Part shown: in pieces, positions 12,626 to 22,961 of the stretch
Numbering within the stretch: the first letter of the stretch is position 1
How the letters are laid out: each line of letters begins with the position of its first letter
Source of the DNA: Phlegmacium glaucopus
Taxonomy: Eukaryota > Basidiomycota > Agaricomycetes > Agaricales > Cortinariaceae
Direction of reading: 5' to 3'
Assembly: GCA_015039465.1 (NCBI GenBank)
Contig: MU130378.1
Coordinates: forward strand, 1,182,570-1,246,569
Length of the DNA stretch: 64,000 nucleotides
Notes under the pieces: generated by a model
Databases searched by the model: none
Told to the model about the DNA's origin: nothing
What the model saw: only the letters and a program-made list of their open reading frames with translations
Translations under genes and position numbers: made by a program

Positions 12626-13509
12626 CTAAAGCAAGGCTGCATCCCTGAGAGCACCGACCCCCCACTCTACTTGCTCCCAAGTTTTCGAGCCTTTGATCTG
12701 AAAAGCGTCGATAAGAACTGAACTGAAATGTCATGAATATCAAGTCAAGTACCATGTTTAAGACTATGGTACTCGACGTTTCCTGCATTTCTCCAGCGAT
12801 AATGAGTTCGTCTAAGATCTGGAAGGCGTGAGCATCCGAGTCAAGACTACAATTTGCATCTTGAAATATTACCGCATATGCATCTTGAAAGTTGAATATC
12901 CTGTCAGAACCCGACCCTTCAGCTTAGAGACAAGGGGGGAGATGGAAGGATTGGATAGTTACAGATCCAATTCGCATACCTATCTTGATTAGAATGAAAG
13001 ACTTGGAGAAAGAATCAAGAACGAAGCGCACATTGCCAAAAAACCGGTCCAAAACCTCTACGTATCGATGGATGATTTCTAGAGCTAGCAGCTCGTTGTC
13101 TTGGTCTCCGATTTGGCAGATGAAGAAGAGCGATGCGTAGCGGCGATATACGACCTATTGTTGGTAAGGTGGTGTTATGAGCGATAATACGTCAAGTCAC
13201 TGGGACTCTGCAGTCAAACACCTTTTCTCCTGTTAAAGCCGCCAGATATTAAGTATATCAAGTAGCCTAGAAGGGGTAAGAAAATTGGGATACCTTTGTA
13301 TTCAAGAAAATTGCATGTTCGTTGCCGTCGACTGAGAGTGAGTTGGGTGACATCCTGCACGATTTTGGCTTTAGCCTTGGACGAAAGAGGGATGAACCAC
13401 TTGTCAAGGCGTAATTTTCCTACGAATGCGTAAAACAGAATAGAAACATGGAACAGAGAGACTCTTACTGACCCTGACGGGATATCAGAAGAAGGTAATG
13501 GATCGGCAT
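12626..13509 (-). CDS. APS1: AP-1 clathrin adaptor complex sigma subunit
   Basis: The small (sigma) chain of the AP-1 adaptor acts in clathrin traffic between trans-Golgi and endosomes. ATG at 13507-13509 begins MPIHYLLLISRQG; splicing then gives KLRLDKWFIPLS and a run ending RTCNFLEYK. The next exon has VVYRRYASLFFICQIGDQDNELLALEIIHRYVEVLDRFFGN in segments, the most conserved part of the family. Two very short exons follow, VCELDL and IFNFQDAYA, then ILDELIIAGEMQETS. Every join keeps frame with GT-AG introns. The C-terminal exon after ETS is unclear: three acceptors give different short tails. I chose the one stopping at 12626, so the exact 3' end is uncertain by about 150 bp. It is convergent with the chromodomain gene. 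Confidence 0.85.
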
Positions 13510-13689
13510 GCCAGCGCTCATCCGTTGATTTGAAGTCACACTTAGACTGAGTCCTTGTCTGAGTTCATACAAAATATTTCTTTTATTTCTTCCCCTTCTG
13601 CTCACTGCCCGCTTCAAATAAAATAAAAAGCAAATTGTAATACACAAAGTTGCGAGTAAAGATGGATAGTCCATGCATTCGGATACCTT

Positions 13690-14527
13690 TCAAACTTCGT
13701 TGAACGGTGTGCGAGCGTATCCGACCTTTGCCGCTGCGGCGTCGTCCACGAACCAAAATAGCTTTCCAGGGAAGACAGGTTTGACTCGGGAAGAAGGCAA
13801 GCCGGCTTCTGGGTCATCCAACACGGTTTTCAGGATATCAGCCTTCTCTTTCCCAGCTGCTACAAAGGCGACTCTGGCAGCATGGTTGATAACGGGATAT
13901 GTAAAGGTGATTCTTTTGGGGGGTGGTTTAGGAGAATCATCTACATAGGCGACCCAGCGATCTTCTTCTGAGAGGAGTTCATGGCCAGGGAAGAGTGAGG
14001 CTGTATGGCCATCTGGACCCATGCCAAGGAGGATGAGATCAAATACGGGGAAGCGAGCAGCGTCTTTCTGTGCGAATTCACGAATGAGGTCTTTTTCGTA
14101 GGCATCAGATAATTCTTCGAGGTCGTTGAGAAGGTTGACATCGATTGTATGAATGTGATCAGGAAGGATGGGTACTTTAGAGTAGAGATGCTCGTCACAT
14201 GAACGGTGGTTTGAGTCTGGGTGATCGAGAGCAACGACGCGCTCATCTACGTAGTAAACATGCCTGTGGGATATATATATAAGTTGGTGAAATTTCACAA
14301 AGAAAAAAGAGAAAGAGAAATGACCATTGATCCCATTTTATGTTTGGATTGTTGATGAGACCTCTGAGCATCTTTGGAAGAGAGCCACCTGAGAGAGCAA
14401 TTGTGAACCTGCCCTTTTTGTTTATGGAGTCTCTCTGAGCCTTTTCAACGAAAACTGCGAGCGAACTGACGAGCTCATCTGAATTTTTGAATGAAATGAG
14501 GACAGGTGGACTGGGTGGTTGATGCAT
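13690..14527 (-). CDS. SOL3: 6-phosphogluconolactonase
   Basis: It hydrolyses 6-phosphogluconolactone to 6-phosphogluconate, the second step of the oxidative pentose phosphate pathway, in the cytosol. Exon 1 from ATG 14527 encodes the N-terminal half with the sugar-isomerase-like motif ALSGGSLPKML, then NIKWDQW. One intron (about 14267-14324) joins to HVYYVDERVVALDHPDSNH (the family D-E-R-x-V motif), then LLGMGPDGHTASLFPGH (about 14000), and ends with FVDDAAAAK...FNEV. The total is about 260 residues, normal for the family. The intron lies between the two conserved blocks. The symbol follows the yeast SOL family and does not separate its paralogues. Confidence 0.93.
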
Positions 14528-14657
14528 AACTATAGGGATTACATAAGTAAATATTGGGAGATAAGGATTACTGCAATCGTTATGACGTCAGCTAAAATTC
14601 AAATCAAATGTTCTATGGCCGGCATTGAACTACGTTAATGCTGAGCTGTAAAAATAA

Positions 14658-15209
14658 TTAAATGTTATGACAACCACTTTGACATGGAAAAGGTTGCTCA
14701 CGGGTGCTTGCGGAAGTCCACTTATCTGCAATGCTCAGCGTGGAATTTGATGCGTCTGCATTGAAGGCCAGAGGAGCAGGCAACACAATTTGAATCTGGC
14801 TGTGAGGACCATGAGGAACACCACATAGAGTATGTCGATTGTGACTATTTCTTGTACTATGACTCATGATGGAACGCGATGGACGTGGGGGGTTACTAGG
14901 CGACCGACGACGCCCTGAAGGTGAACGATCTGGAGGTGGTGTAGGTGGAAGAAGAGAGACACTGGAGTTATTTTGTTCGCTAAAACTCGGTACTGAGAGT
15001 TGCGAAGTGTCTCCCAATAATGGGGTATGAATAGCATTCTGGAATTGTTCCAGATGATGCTCACGATGGTGAGCGAGTGGTTGTATGGTGGGTAAAGGAG
15101 TGGAAGATGGTGAATACCGTTTATAGATGACTAGGACGATGAGGAGGAAGGTGATTGCTGAGCAGACGACGGCTATGATGATCACCGCCTCCTTTGACAA
15201 CGCCGACAT
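14658..15209 (-). CDS. Small single-pass membrane protein, unknown function
   Basis: This is an intronless 183-residue frame. Residues about 8-28 (AVIIIAVVCSAITFLLIVLVIY) form one strong transmembrane segment followed by KRY, which suggests a type III orientation with the rest in the cytoplasm. The remainder is hydrophilic, rich in Pro, Ser and His, with a PPTPPPDRSPSGRRRSPS stretch that could be phosphorylated or bind SH3 domains. I do not recognise a family. It starts only 48 bp from the start of the divergent PXA-domain gene, so the two probably share a promoter, and they may act in the same membrane process (inference). The frame is long for chance and has a membrane-plus-tail layout, which supports it as real. 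Confidence 0.65.
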   Translation of the reverse strand: MSALSKEAVIIIAVVCSAITFLLIVLVIYKRYSPSSTPLPTIQPLAHHREHHLEQFQNAIHTPLLGDTSQLSVPSFSEQNNSSVSLLPPTPPPDRSPSGRRRSPSNPPRPSRSIMSHSTRNSHNRHTLCGVPHGPHSQIQIVLPAPLAFNADASNSTLSIADKWTSASTREQPFPCQSGCHNI

Positions 15210-15257
15210 TCAAGTTGGAAATGAAAAAGGAGTTTGTTTGTATTATTTATTTACATA
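15210..15257. promoter_or_regulatory. 48-bp bidirectional promoter/leader between divergent genes
   Basis: Only 48 bp separate the start codons of the small membrane protein (minus) and the PXA protein (plus). The interval is AT-rich, with TATTATTTATTTACAT just before the plus-strand ATG. Transcription starts for at least one gene must lie very close to, or inside, the other. Confidence 0.45.
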
Positions 15258-16781
15258 ATGCCTCCTCCTTCCCTTGCAAAACGACTACTGTCTCCAAATG
15301 ACCCCCTCCCCCTCCTCATATCTCAGGATCTTACCCCAGAACTATACGACTTTATTGCTATCACTTTACGTGCTTATGTCTCCCCTTGGTGGTCAAAAAT
15401 TTCAAGATATGACAAGGACTTGTTACCTCACATAACAAGAATACTCATATCGGTCATACGCGCTCTGCATTCAAGAACACAGGCTCTCGATATTCAATCT
15501 CTTGTATTTCGTGATGCACCTCCCATTATTACTCAACACTATCGTGATTACCGCAATGCTGCCTCAAAGACATCAACCGCCTATGCAACTGGTGGCGCGG
15601 TTCCTCTCTCAGCCCTCTTCTTCCACCTCCAACCTCATATAGCTATCTTGCCAAACGGCTCTCTCGACCCGGAATATTACCGTCAGATAGTAGACCATAT
15701 CCTCAAGGCCTGTCTACCTCCAGAAGACTACGATCCAGAGCCAGAACGCCTCATCGTTCGCGAAATCATCGTCAAAGTACTCTTGAACGATATCATTCCA
15801 AAAATTACCCAGCCATGGTTTATTCATAAGACTATTCTCGACCTCATCGGTCCCCCAGAAGACCAGCCATACTTTGCAGCTCCCCCTCATCCACAGTTGC
15901 AACCTTCCCTCCTCTCATCCTCGTTCTCATTTCACACCCTTATCATCTTTGTACTCTCTGCTTTACAATCCTTTTCGGGAATGTGCCTAGCACTCATACA
16001 TGCCTATAAACAAGCTTTGAGCACCATAAAACGCGTCCATCAATCCCCTCCTCGGACACCTCAGCCCACTTCCTCAACTCCGCTGACCACCACTCCTCCA
16101 GAACCCCTGGTATTTTCCACACAGAAAATATCACTTCCAACCTCAGCATCAGCAGCTTCCTCTACCAGTTCGTCACCTTCCGCCCCTGCTCTATCGACAG
16201 CATCAGTAGACTCGAGTCCCACAATCTCACGCACTACCTCCATTCATCAGCCGCACGCTGACTATGCTCAAGCGCCCCTTGCCATGATCTCCGAAATTAC
16301 CTGTTCACGAGATCGTTTCTCATCCACCATTATCTTCACAACCTTATCCATGATTGCTACGTCCATGACACCCTTTCTCGACAAGCTCCTCCCCCACCTA
16401 TTGTCAAACTTTCTCTCTCCAGCTTTCATCCTCAATATTACCAAGACAGCCAAGCGTACTCTCTTCCCAAATGGATATCCAGGTCCACCACCCATTGATC
16501 CCTCTCCTGAGGAACAAGCAGAACTGATAGCTAGGCTTGTCGCATGGAGAGGTAAAGGCGGCATTGGTATGTTTCTATTCTTTTCTGTCATGACAAGTCG
16601 TTCCGGCCACTCACTTTCCCACTTAGGACTACTTTTCCCCATCCTTCTTGGTCCAGATCCATCAAGCACACTGAGCGCAGCCTTGGACCCTCTCAGCAGC
16701 GCGCAATGCAACCGCCACCTAGTGGTTTTCCTTCTCGACAGGATTCTTATTGGCTTGTTTCCCGAACTTGCCTGCCCATGA
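15258..16781 (+). CDS. PXA-domain (PX-associated) membrane protein
   Basis: This is an intronless 507-residue protein, unusual among its intron-rich neighbours. The N-terminal part (residues about 10-210) matches the PXA domain: YDFIAITLRAYVSPWWSKIS, LLPHITRILISVIRAL, a central RDAP motif, and LIVREIIVKVLLNDIIPKI. In sorting nexins, PXA domains lie next to TM segments and carry lipid-transfer or tethering roles. Here a possible membrane helix follows (FHTLIIFVLSALQSFSG, about 15930-15985), then a Ser/Thr/Pro linker (16030-16240). A C-terminal hydrophobic region (IIFTTLSMIATSM; GIGMFLFFSVMTS) comes next. No PX or RGS domain is seen, so it is a PXA-only protein. I chose ATG 15258; the eight upstream codons lack an ATG. 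Confidence 0.85.
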   Translation: MPPPSLAKRLLSPNDPLPLLISQDLTPELYDFIAITLRAYVSPWWSKISRYDKDLLPHITRILISVIRALHSRTQALDIQSLVFRDAPPIITQHYRDYRNAASKTSTAYATGGAVPLSALFFHLQPHIAILPNGSLDPEYYRQIVDHILKACLPPEDYDPEPERLIVREIIVKVLLNDIIPKITQPWFIHKTILDLIGPPEDQPYFAAPPHPQLQPSLLSSSFSFHTLIIFVLSALQSFSGMCLALIHAYKQALSTIKRVHQSPPRTPQPTSSTPLTTTPPEPLVFSTQKISLPTSASAASSTSSSPSAPALSTASVDSSPTISRTTSIHQPHADYAQAPLAMISEITCSRDRFSSTIIFTTLSMIATSMTPFLDKLLPHLLSNFLSPAFILNITKTAKRTLFPNGYPGPPPIDPSPEEQAELIARLVAWRGKGGIGMFLFFSVMTSRSGHSLSHLGLLFPILLGPDPSSTLSAALDPLSSAQCNRHLVVFLLDRILIGLFPELACP

Positions 16782-17046
16782 CATTTTGACGGAGGATATT
16801 ATACCTGTATGTAACCTATTTTTATCTCTTGTATTTCCCTCTATTTGTGTGTACGCAACCAGTTATATAATAAGGTTAAAAGACTAAAAAATGCATAACA
16901 TAAATGACCGTTTACGTTTTCCTCCACGCCCTTTTTCCCATATCCACCCTGCTCCCCAGCCTCCACGAGCAGTACTTCTCCTTCCTGCAAATAACCATAA
17001 GGCACGAGTCAAAAGACACGGCAAATATACACAACGAGAAGCGGGC
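16782..17046. other. Convergent 3' intergenic region
   Basis: This spacer lies between the PXA gene and the minus-strand hypothetical gene. It is AT-rich near 16860-16905 and holds no supported gene. It probably carries both 3' UTRs. Confidence 0.5.
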
Positions 17047-17724
17047 TTAAACTTGAACATGATGAGCACTGGATGTGCGCATCACAAGATGGTGCAAAGT
17101 ATATACAGGGCCATCACAAAGCGAATGAACAGGCATGACCTTCGTTGAAATTGTTGGATCCTTGAGAACGTTGTTCAATCTCGAAGTTTTCATCCACGGG
17201 TTGCGCGTGTAATACCAGCAACAAACTCCTAATAACTAGGTCAGGAAAATATGGGAGAGGAAAAAGAAACGACGGACCACAATGACTGTGGAGAGGCGTT
17301 GAACACGTAATTCAAACGCTATGGCGCGTTCCATATCGCGACGAAGACGTTCTTCGAACTCATCAGCAGCTTGTGGCTGAAGTGGTCGCTATAAGAGTTT
17401 GGTTTGAGTACTAGTCGTTATAAAAAAATGGATGAACTCACCGTAACAGCGAGAGGAGCAGGCAGGGGAGGGGGGACATCCAATACGACTCGTTCATCAT
17501 CGTAAATCGTGTTCTGAATAACGTTATAGTCAATAAAGGATTAAGGAGAAGTTAGGGAATCTTACCAAGAGACGATCTGCCTCGTCGACGAGCACAGGGA
17601 TAGGACGGCTGTAGGGATGAAAACGAAATCGCCGCGCCTCACGATAGCTTGGAAGGCGCGAAGGATCGTTTTTATCACTGGCGGTAACTTCAGCGAAAGA
17701 AGGAAGGCGGTCTTGGTGCTGCAT
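17047..17724 (-). CDS. Small hypothetical protein with one likely membrane segment
   Basis: I do not recognise the family. ATG at 17722-17724 begins MQHQDRLPSFAEVTASDKND, followed by LPSYREA (a Pro-Ser-Tyr motif). Splicing gives NTIYDDERVVLDVPPPLPAPLAVT, then RPLQPQAADEFEERLRRDMERAIA, an amphipathic helix, then a hydrophobic run across an exon junction (LSTVIV + LLGVCCWYY). TAA is at 17047. The four exons use GT-AG introns of about 42-60 bp, and frame is kept throughout. The last intron (about 17224-17265, GTCCGT donor) is short. An upstream exon at about 17965-18023 ends in a strong GTAAGT donor but cannot join in frame, so I read it as a 5' UTR exon with an upstream short ORF. Exact ends are uncertain. 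Confidence 0.55.
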
Positions 17725-18023
17725 GGCTGGAATTAAGTGGAAAGGAAAGAATGGAGACAACATATTGATTTTTTATTTTTATAGCCAACGGAGGCATTTA
17801 GAGAAGTCGCCGAAAATACAGAAAAGGACAAAGATTCGGGATGTTGCCCTGTCAGCGGCGTCTTGCTTCTAGGGTACTTTGACTTTTTTTTTGATATAAA
17901 AGGAAGGGTTAAGGAAGGGAAATTTAAAACGACTTGAAGAAACGAAAAGAATGTGTCCGGACTTACCAGATTGAGAGGATGAAACTCTTCCTCAGTTATG
18001 CCATTTCTTGGTTTGCTCTCCAC

Positions 18024-21000
18024 CGTTGCTTAGAGGTTTAGACTTCGTTGAAAATGTAGCAGGGTCGATCGGGAAACCCAACTGTCCTTTGTGATGGTAA
18101 CTTTCCTCTAAATTTGATTGGCGGCAACTGCCGCAAACCTCAAATGCAAGAGGACCACGATTAAGGTGTTGTTGAACGCCAGAACTGACCAGCTTAGCGA
18201 CCTCGAAAGAACCAGGGGGGTCGACGGGGGACCGCTTGCGTTTGGTGGTGGATCTGTGCTTCGATATGTTGGGTCAGAAGTACGGAGCGAGGAAAGGCTA
18301 TTCTGTTTTACCTCGAGTCCTTCTGTTCACCTCACCTATCAATTTACTTCATGATGGAGGTGACGACGACGACAAGAACCATAGGCCCTTCCAATGTCTG
18401 CCAGAATACATTCACATTTCCTCGATCTTTTGAACCCATACAACTAAAGCCAGTTCCCCTCGGATATCTTGGAACTACCAGCTTTTCTGGGGGTAGAGTC
18501 GTACCCGTCGCTCCTCACAGTTTCCTTGAGACTTTCGACCACAGTCCTGGAACCAGAACAATGACTTGAGCGCCTATTACCATATATGGTAATGTACGGT
18601 ACCGCCATGTGAGTCATTCGTCGGGATCTTAAATGCCCTACAATCGAACGAAATCTAACGTTAGCCTTTCATTCTTTTCCTCCATGTCATGTATGAAAAA
18701 AATAATCCTGTGCTCGTTGTGAATGTCATGTTAAATGGTCCTACGGGGCCCTATCCAACACCAATGTTTGATTCCAACCAAAATTGTTTTGCATCGTCTC
18801 AATTCTCAAGAAATGAGCCCTTTGGAGGAACACTGCAAACACCACCTTCAAGATGGACAATATTCCCTGCAGGAAACGCAAATATTTGAGAAAGACGTAC
18901 CTTCCCTGAGTCTCTCTGATCTAAGGCTCTTGGATACCTCAGTCTGGTGTATCTCGGCGGCCAAGTATTCTTCCAAGTGCGCCTCAAGCCTGACATGACA
19001 GAGGTAGAGTCGCCATCCTGAAAGGCCTACAAAGGCTAAAACCCCAACGGTTCTGCCACTGAATTTTCTTGACCTCCAACCCGTCGTCATAAAAGGGTCT
19101 TTGTATCGCATAGCCTTTTGGCGGTTGACTGTCTGGTTGCGCCTTGACTGTGGTCATGATTTTTCTTGTCCAGGGTGATTGACCAATTTACTAGAGGCCA
19201 GCTTTTTTTGAGCCTCTTGGAGGAGTCGAATGGATTTGGAAATGTCCAGGGAATTTTCTAGCGATGAGACGACGTAAAATATCTCGTTTCATCATTCATC
19301 GACCTCGAACCAACTTGGAAATAAACTTCAAGACCGTGGCCAGTAGCACCGAGGAAGATATAGAAGAAGGACGGCCGTGCTGAAATATCGTAAAGTGACC
19401 TGAGGAACCTGCGATCAGAAACTGGCCAAACAACAACGGCGGCACTCTAATTCTCCCGCAGTGAATAAAGAATTTAATTCCTAAGTCCAACATAAATCTC
19501 TGCTGGCATTCAAAGCCTCCAATTTTTCCACCCGCAACCCCAGCCTACAACCAATTTTCAATCGGCTGAAAATCATTTTGTCACCCAAACCTCACCGGCA
19601 AATGAATATTTGAAATTGAATTTACTCGAATGAGGAAAGGTCTCGGCTCGTATCATAACCTGAGCTTCAGAAAGCCCCCCAACCACAAGGCCATCGTTGC
19701 AGCCGCACCGCAGAAGTGTCGACAATGTCCTACGCTAAAGACAATTCATTCACTGGCCTAGTTTGAAACAAAAAGAACCAAGCTTTTCGGTCGAGGATAC
19801 TATCATATTATTCACGGCACTCCCTCCGATACGAACCAAACTTGTTCAAAAAATCTACCATCCATTGTTCAGCTTCATTCGAATGGGCCACCATTAAATC
19901 AGGATATAGATCACCGTGCTACCCAACGGCAAACAAGCTCCAACCGTAAGGCCTCCACCGACGCAGCTATTATATCTGACGGACATCGAATTGGGCCAGG
20001 AAGACCAAGAAAGCGGCCACAAAACTCACAGTAATCTTAAAATCAACGCTTATGGACGTCTCTAGTCCGGCCGATGGAGCTTGAATTCGATTGTCTTCAA
20101 ACTGGATTAATTTGTTATATGCCAGAGGATAGTGGCACCAGCCCGTCGACGCAGTCCTATCTTATCATCCTACTCACCATAGGCATCCGAGTTATCAACG
20201 GACCTAGCAGTTGATATCTGACTGTTTCTCTTCCTTCTGAAAAATCTGAATCTGCAAGATAAGTTGAATGTCCATCTTTGAAAAGGTTGGAATGATTGAC
20301 TTTCCCTTCCTCCTGGAGTCCTACTTGACGAACGTGAAACCCTGGTCCGCAAAATCTCTACATTTTTACCCCAAGTCAAGTCGCAATTTTTTGCTATCGA
20401 ATTTGAGTCGCTTATCTCCCATTAATATGTATATTTCTTATCTAGGAACAAATCTTTACAACCAATCAAAGATTCAGGCTCTTTTTCCAGTAACAAGTTC
20501 TGTTGCCTGGCATGGATGAGATATCTGTTATAAATCCTCAGCTGCAGGATTTTCGTCGGGACCTATTCGGATCGACCTACAGATTCCGGCATCACAATCT
20601 GCAAAGAAAAATACCCGTTTTCTGAAAAATATAGGTGGCAACTGCGGTATGTATAAAGTCACCCGCAGAGACGATCAGATCGTCCGAATTTCGCCCCAAT
20701 TTTTTTGTTTATCAGGATTTGATTCTGAAGGACGAAGGTCCGAATCCCAAGGACCCATACTTACATATATCAGGTTACATCCCGCTTGTACTCATGACGC
20801 GATGACGACTTACCCAATAACTTTATAACCTTCCCTGTCAGCCAGCACTGCCACATGAATGGAATCGAGTTCAGAATAATGTCCATCAATTCCGAGAGGC
20901 AAAGAATGATATCTATATCTCTGTCGCCGTCATTTACTCATGGGCTATGCCTACTTGCAATTAAAACATTCTCTACAACCCAAAGATTGGTTGGTCTACC

Positions 21001-21034
21001 CATTCTCACTAAACCAAGCCAATCCCATTCCTCA
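18024..21034. other. 3-kb stretch with no supported gene
   Basis: Short open frames exist on both strands (for example 18689-18889 plus and 18848-19111 minus), but none shows family resemblance, a consistent splice pattern or length beyond chance. No tandem repeat or terminal inverted repeat was spotted. Base composition is similar to genic DNA rather than AT-rich. It could be a decayed gene or element, or host a non-coding RNA. The far end lies next to a small tandem gene family. Confidence 0.5.
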
Positions 21035-21870
21035 TTACTTCGTCTTGTCGTTGGCTTGGATTTGACTCGCACTCTGTCCAAAGTAGTACCTCTCTCTACC
21101 AACCCCAAGGAACCAACAAATCCTGTGATAATTATACACGTAGTATGGTCAGAAAATGGTATGTCTACAAGGGAAGAAAGTAATATCTTACCTAGATATA
21201 TGTAATATGAAGACGAAGGTGATATTTCCATGGGTCGTAGTGTTCCATTGTAAAGGAAGATATTTAATATCTTCCGGAATATTGGAGAAAGTCATAACCA
21301 TGCTAAAAAAGCAAAATTGGTTAAATATCTTGGAATCCGGAGTAGCAGCGTGAGGGAGGCTTACTGGACGATCTGGTTAAACAAAAGGTAAGATCAGAGT
21401 GATCAAATGAAAACAAGATGGGAGGGGCCATACGTCTGCCATTGCAATCGACATCAAGATCGCACCGACGATTCTTTCCTGGGCTACTGGGTTATTTGGC
21501 AATGAATCCCGAATGGCACGAAAACCAAGAGAAGTTATGAAGAATAAGAGGAGATAACCTGGTTTAAATGTCGGCCAACTATCAGTATTATAGACATAGA
21601 CCGAAAACAAATCTCACAAATGACGAGCTGCCATACTGCAATGGCAGCGCGAGGATCTAAATATTCCGGAGGGGGCCCAGTGGGTGGTGTAAGCTCGTTG
21701 TAGAACCATCCTGGGCCCGACTTGAAGGCCATGATGATGGGTCCGATTTCAGAAACTTTGTCGGAGGGTTACCAAAAAAAAAAAGGACAGGATCAAGAAA
21801 ATGACAAACGAGGTTCCAAGTGAAGAAAGATGAAACGATAATATCCTGGTAGAGCATCGAACCTCGTCAT
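21035..21870 (-). CDS. Small multi-pass membrane protein, DUF7704-like (copy A)
   Basis: This is a paralogue of the neighbouring gene at 22162-22901, of unknown function. ATG at 21868-21870 begins MTRFDALPGYYRFIFLHLEP. An intron containing a run of 13 T (donor GTTTGT, acceptor ACAAAG) joins to LSEIGPIIMAFKSGPGWF, aligning block by block with copy B. YLDPRAAIAVWQL, then YLLLFFITSLGFRAIRDSLPNN, AQERIVGAILMSIAMADV and HGNITFVFILHISR follow. The end is ICWFLGVGRERYYFG and TAA at 21035. About four hydrophobic segments are visible. Six exons are inferred; the exon between ADV and TFSNIPEDI is short and unclear. I recall this layout from small fungal membrane proteins labelled DUF7704; that name needs a profile search. 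Confidence 0.7.
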
Positions 21871-22161
21871 TGCTGAAGAACCGTTTAGAAAAGCAGAAGC
21901 AAGGGATTCTGCTTTGACCAGAGCCGTATTTATTGTAGATAGCGCAGGGTTGCATGTCATCGGTTTGAACACATGATACATGTAGAATGGAAGGTTTTGA
22001 CTAGCCTCGTTGGTGCAGGTCGGAATAAGTACAACATATTGCGATCCAGTGACAGGGGATTTCCCATTATCGTTCGACAATCTTCCATTTTTATATCACG
22101 GTATGGGATAAACGAACGGCAATAGAGACATACATAAATGGTAGAAAGTACTGTGACACGT

Positions 22162-22901
22162 TTAAGAGGACTTATTGACGACATTTGGGGAGGGTTTGCC
22201 GTAGTAATAGCGTGTCCTGCCAATGCCCATGAACCATGCTGCCCTGTAAAAATGGTAATTGAATGTCAAACGTCTGAATAGAGTGAGAATGGATAAGCAC
22301 CTGAAGAGGAATAGAACAATGACAATGGTGATGTTGCCGTGGGTCATGCCGTTCCAATTGGAAGGTGTATACTTGAGATCTGGAGGGAGGCCCAGGAAGG
22401 TAGCAATGATACTGAGGTGGACAAATAAGGAATAGGTCGTAAGGACAATAGAATACGTACTGTGTCAACTGTTGAATGGAATTTGTAAGATGGTACGATA
22501 ATTTGAGGTGAGTGAATGACTAACATCTGCGATACCAAGAGCCAAAAAGCTAGCACCCAGGATACGCTCCTGCGCAGCTGGGTTATTGGGTAGGGCATCG
22601 CGTATAGCACGAAACACGAAAGAAGAGATGAGACCCAAAAGGAAGTAGCCTAAAATTAATGAGTAGGTATTCTTTATGTGAGGATAATGCAAGTACAATT
22701 TGTTAATTGCCAAATAGCCATGAGCGCACGAGGATCCAGAGATTGAGTAGGAATAGGATCAGTTGACGGGATCAACTGATGAAGAAACCAAGAAGGACCG
22801 GGGAAGAACCATACTATGAGCGCCGGTGCAATTGTAGACAGCGGTTCGAGATATAAAAAAAGGAGACGGTAGAAGCCAGGCAGCGCAGCAAACTTTGACA
22901 T
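22162..22901 (-). CDS. Small multi-pass membrane protein, DUF7704-like (copy B)
   Basis: The start is ATG 22901 (MSKFAALPGFYRLLFLYLEP), then LSTIAPALIVWFFPGPSWF and SLDPRALMAIWQLTNC. An intron leads to YFLLGLISSFVFRAIRDALPNN, AQERILGASFLALGIADV, then LGLPPDLKYTPSNWNGMTHGNI, FLFRAAWFMGIGRTRYYYG and a polar tail to TAA at 22162. Four hydrophobic segments suggest a small integral membrane protein of about 180 residues. It is the clearer of two tandem paralogues on the same strand, about 290 bp apart, which points to local duplication. The function is unknown. It is head-to-head with the CofD-like gene, with 60 bp between start codons, a likely shared promoter. Confidence 0.75.
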
Positions 22902-22961
22902 GATGGGTGCTAGAAAGAAAGGACTCAGTGCTACTCCCGGGCCGCTTTACATAAAAACTCT

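Noticed and set aside
21760..21830. Apparent frameshift at a 13-T run in DUF7704-like copy A
   Set aside because: An intron from GTTTGT to ACAAAG gives HLEP-LSEIGP, which aligns with copy B, so no break is needed.
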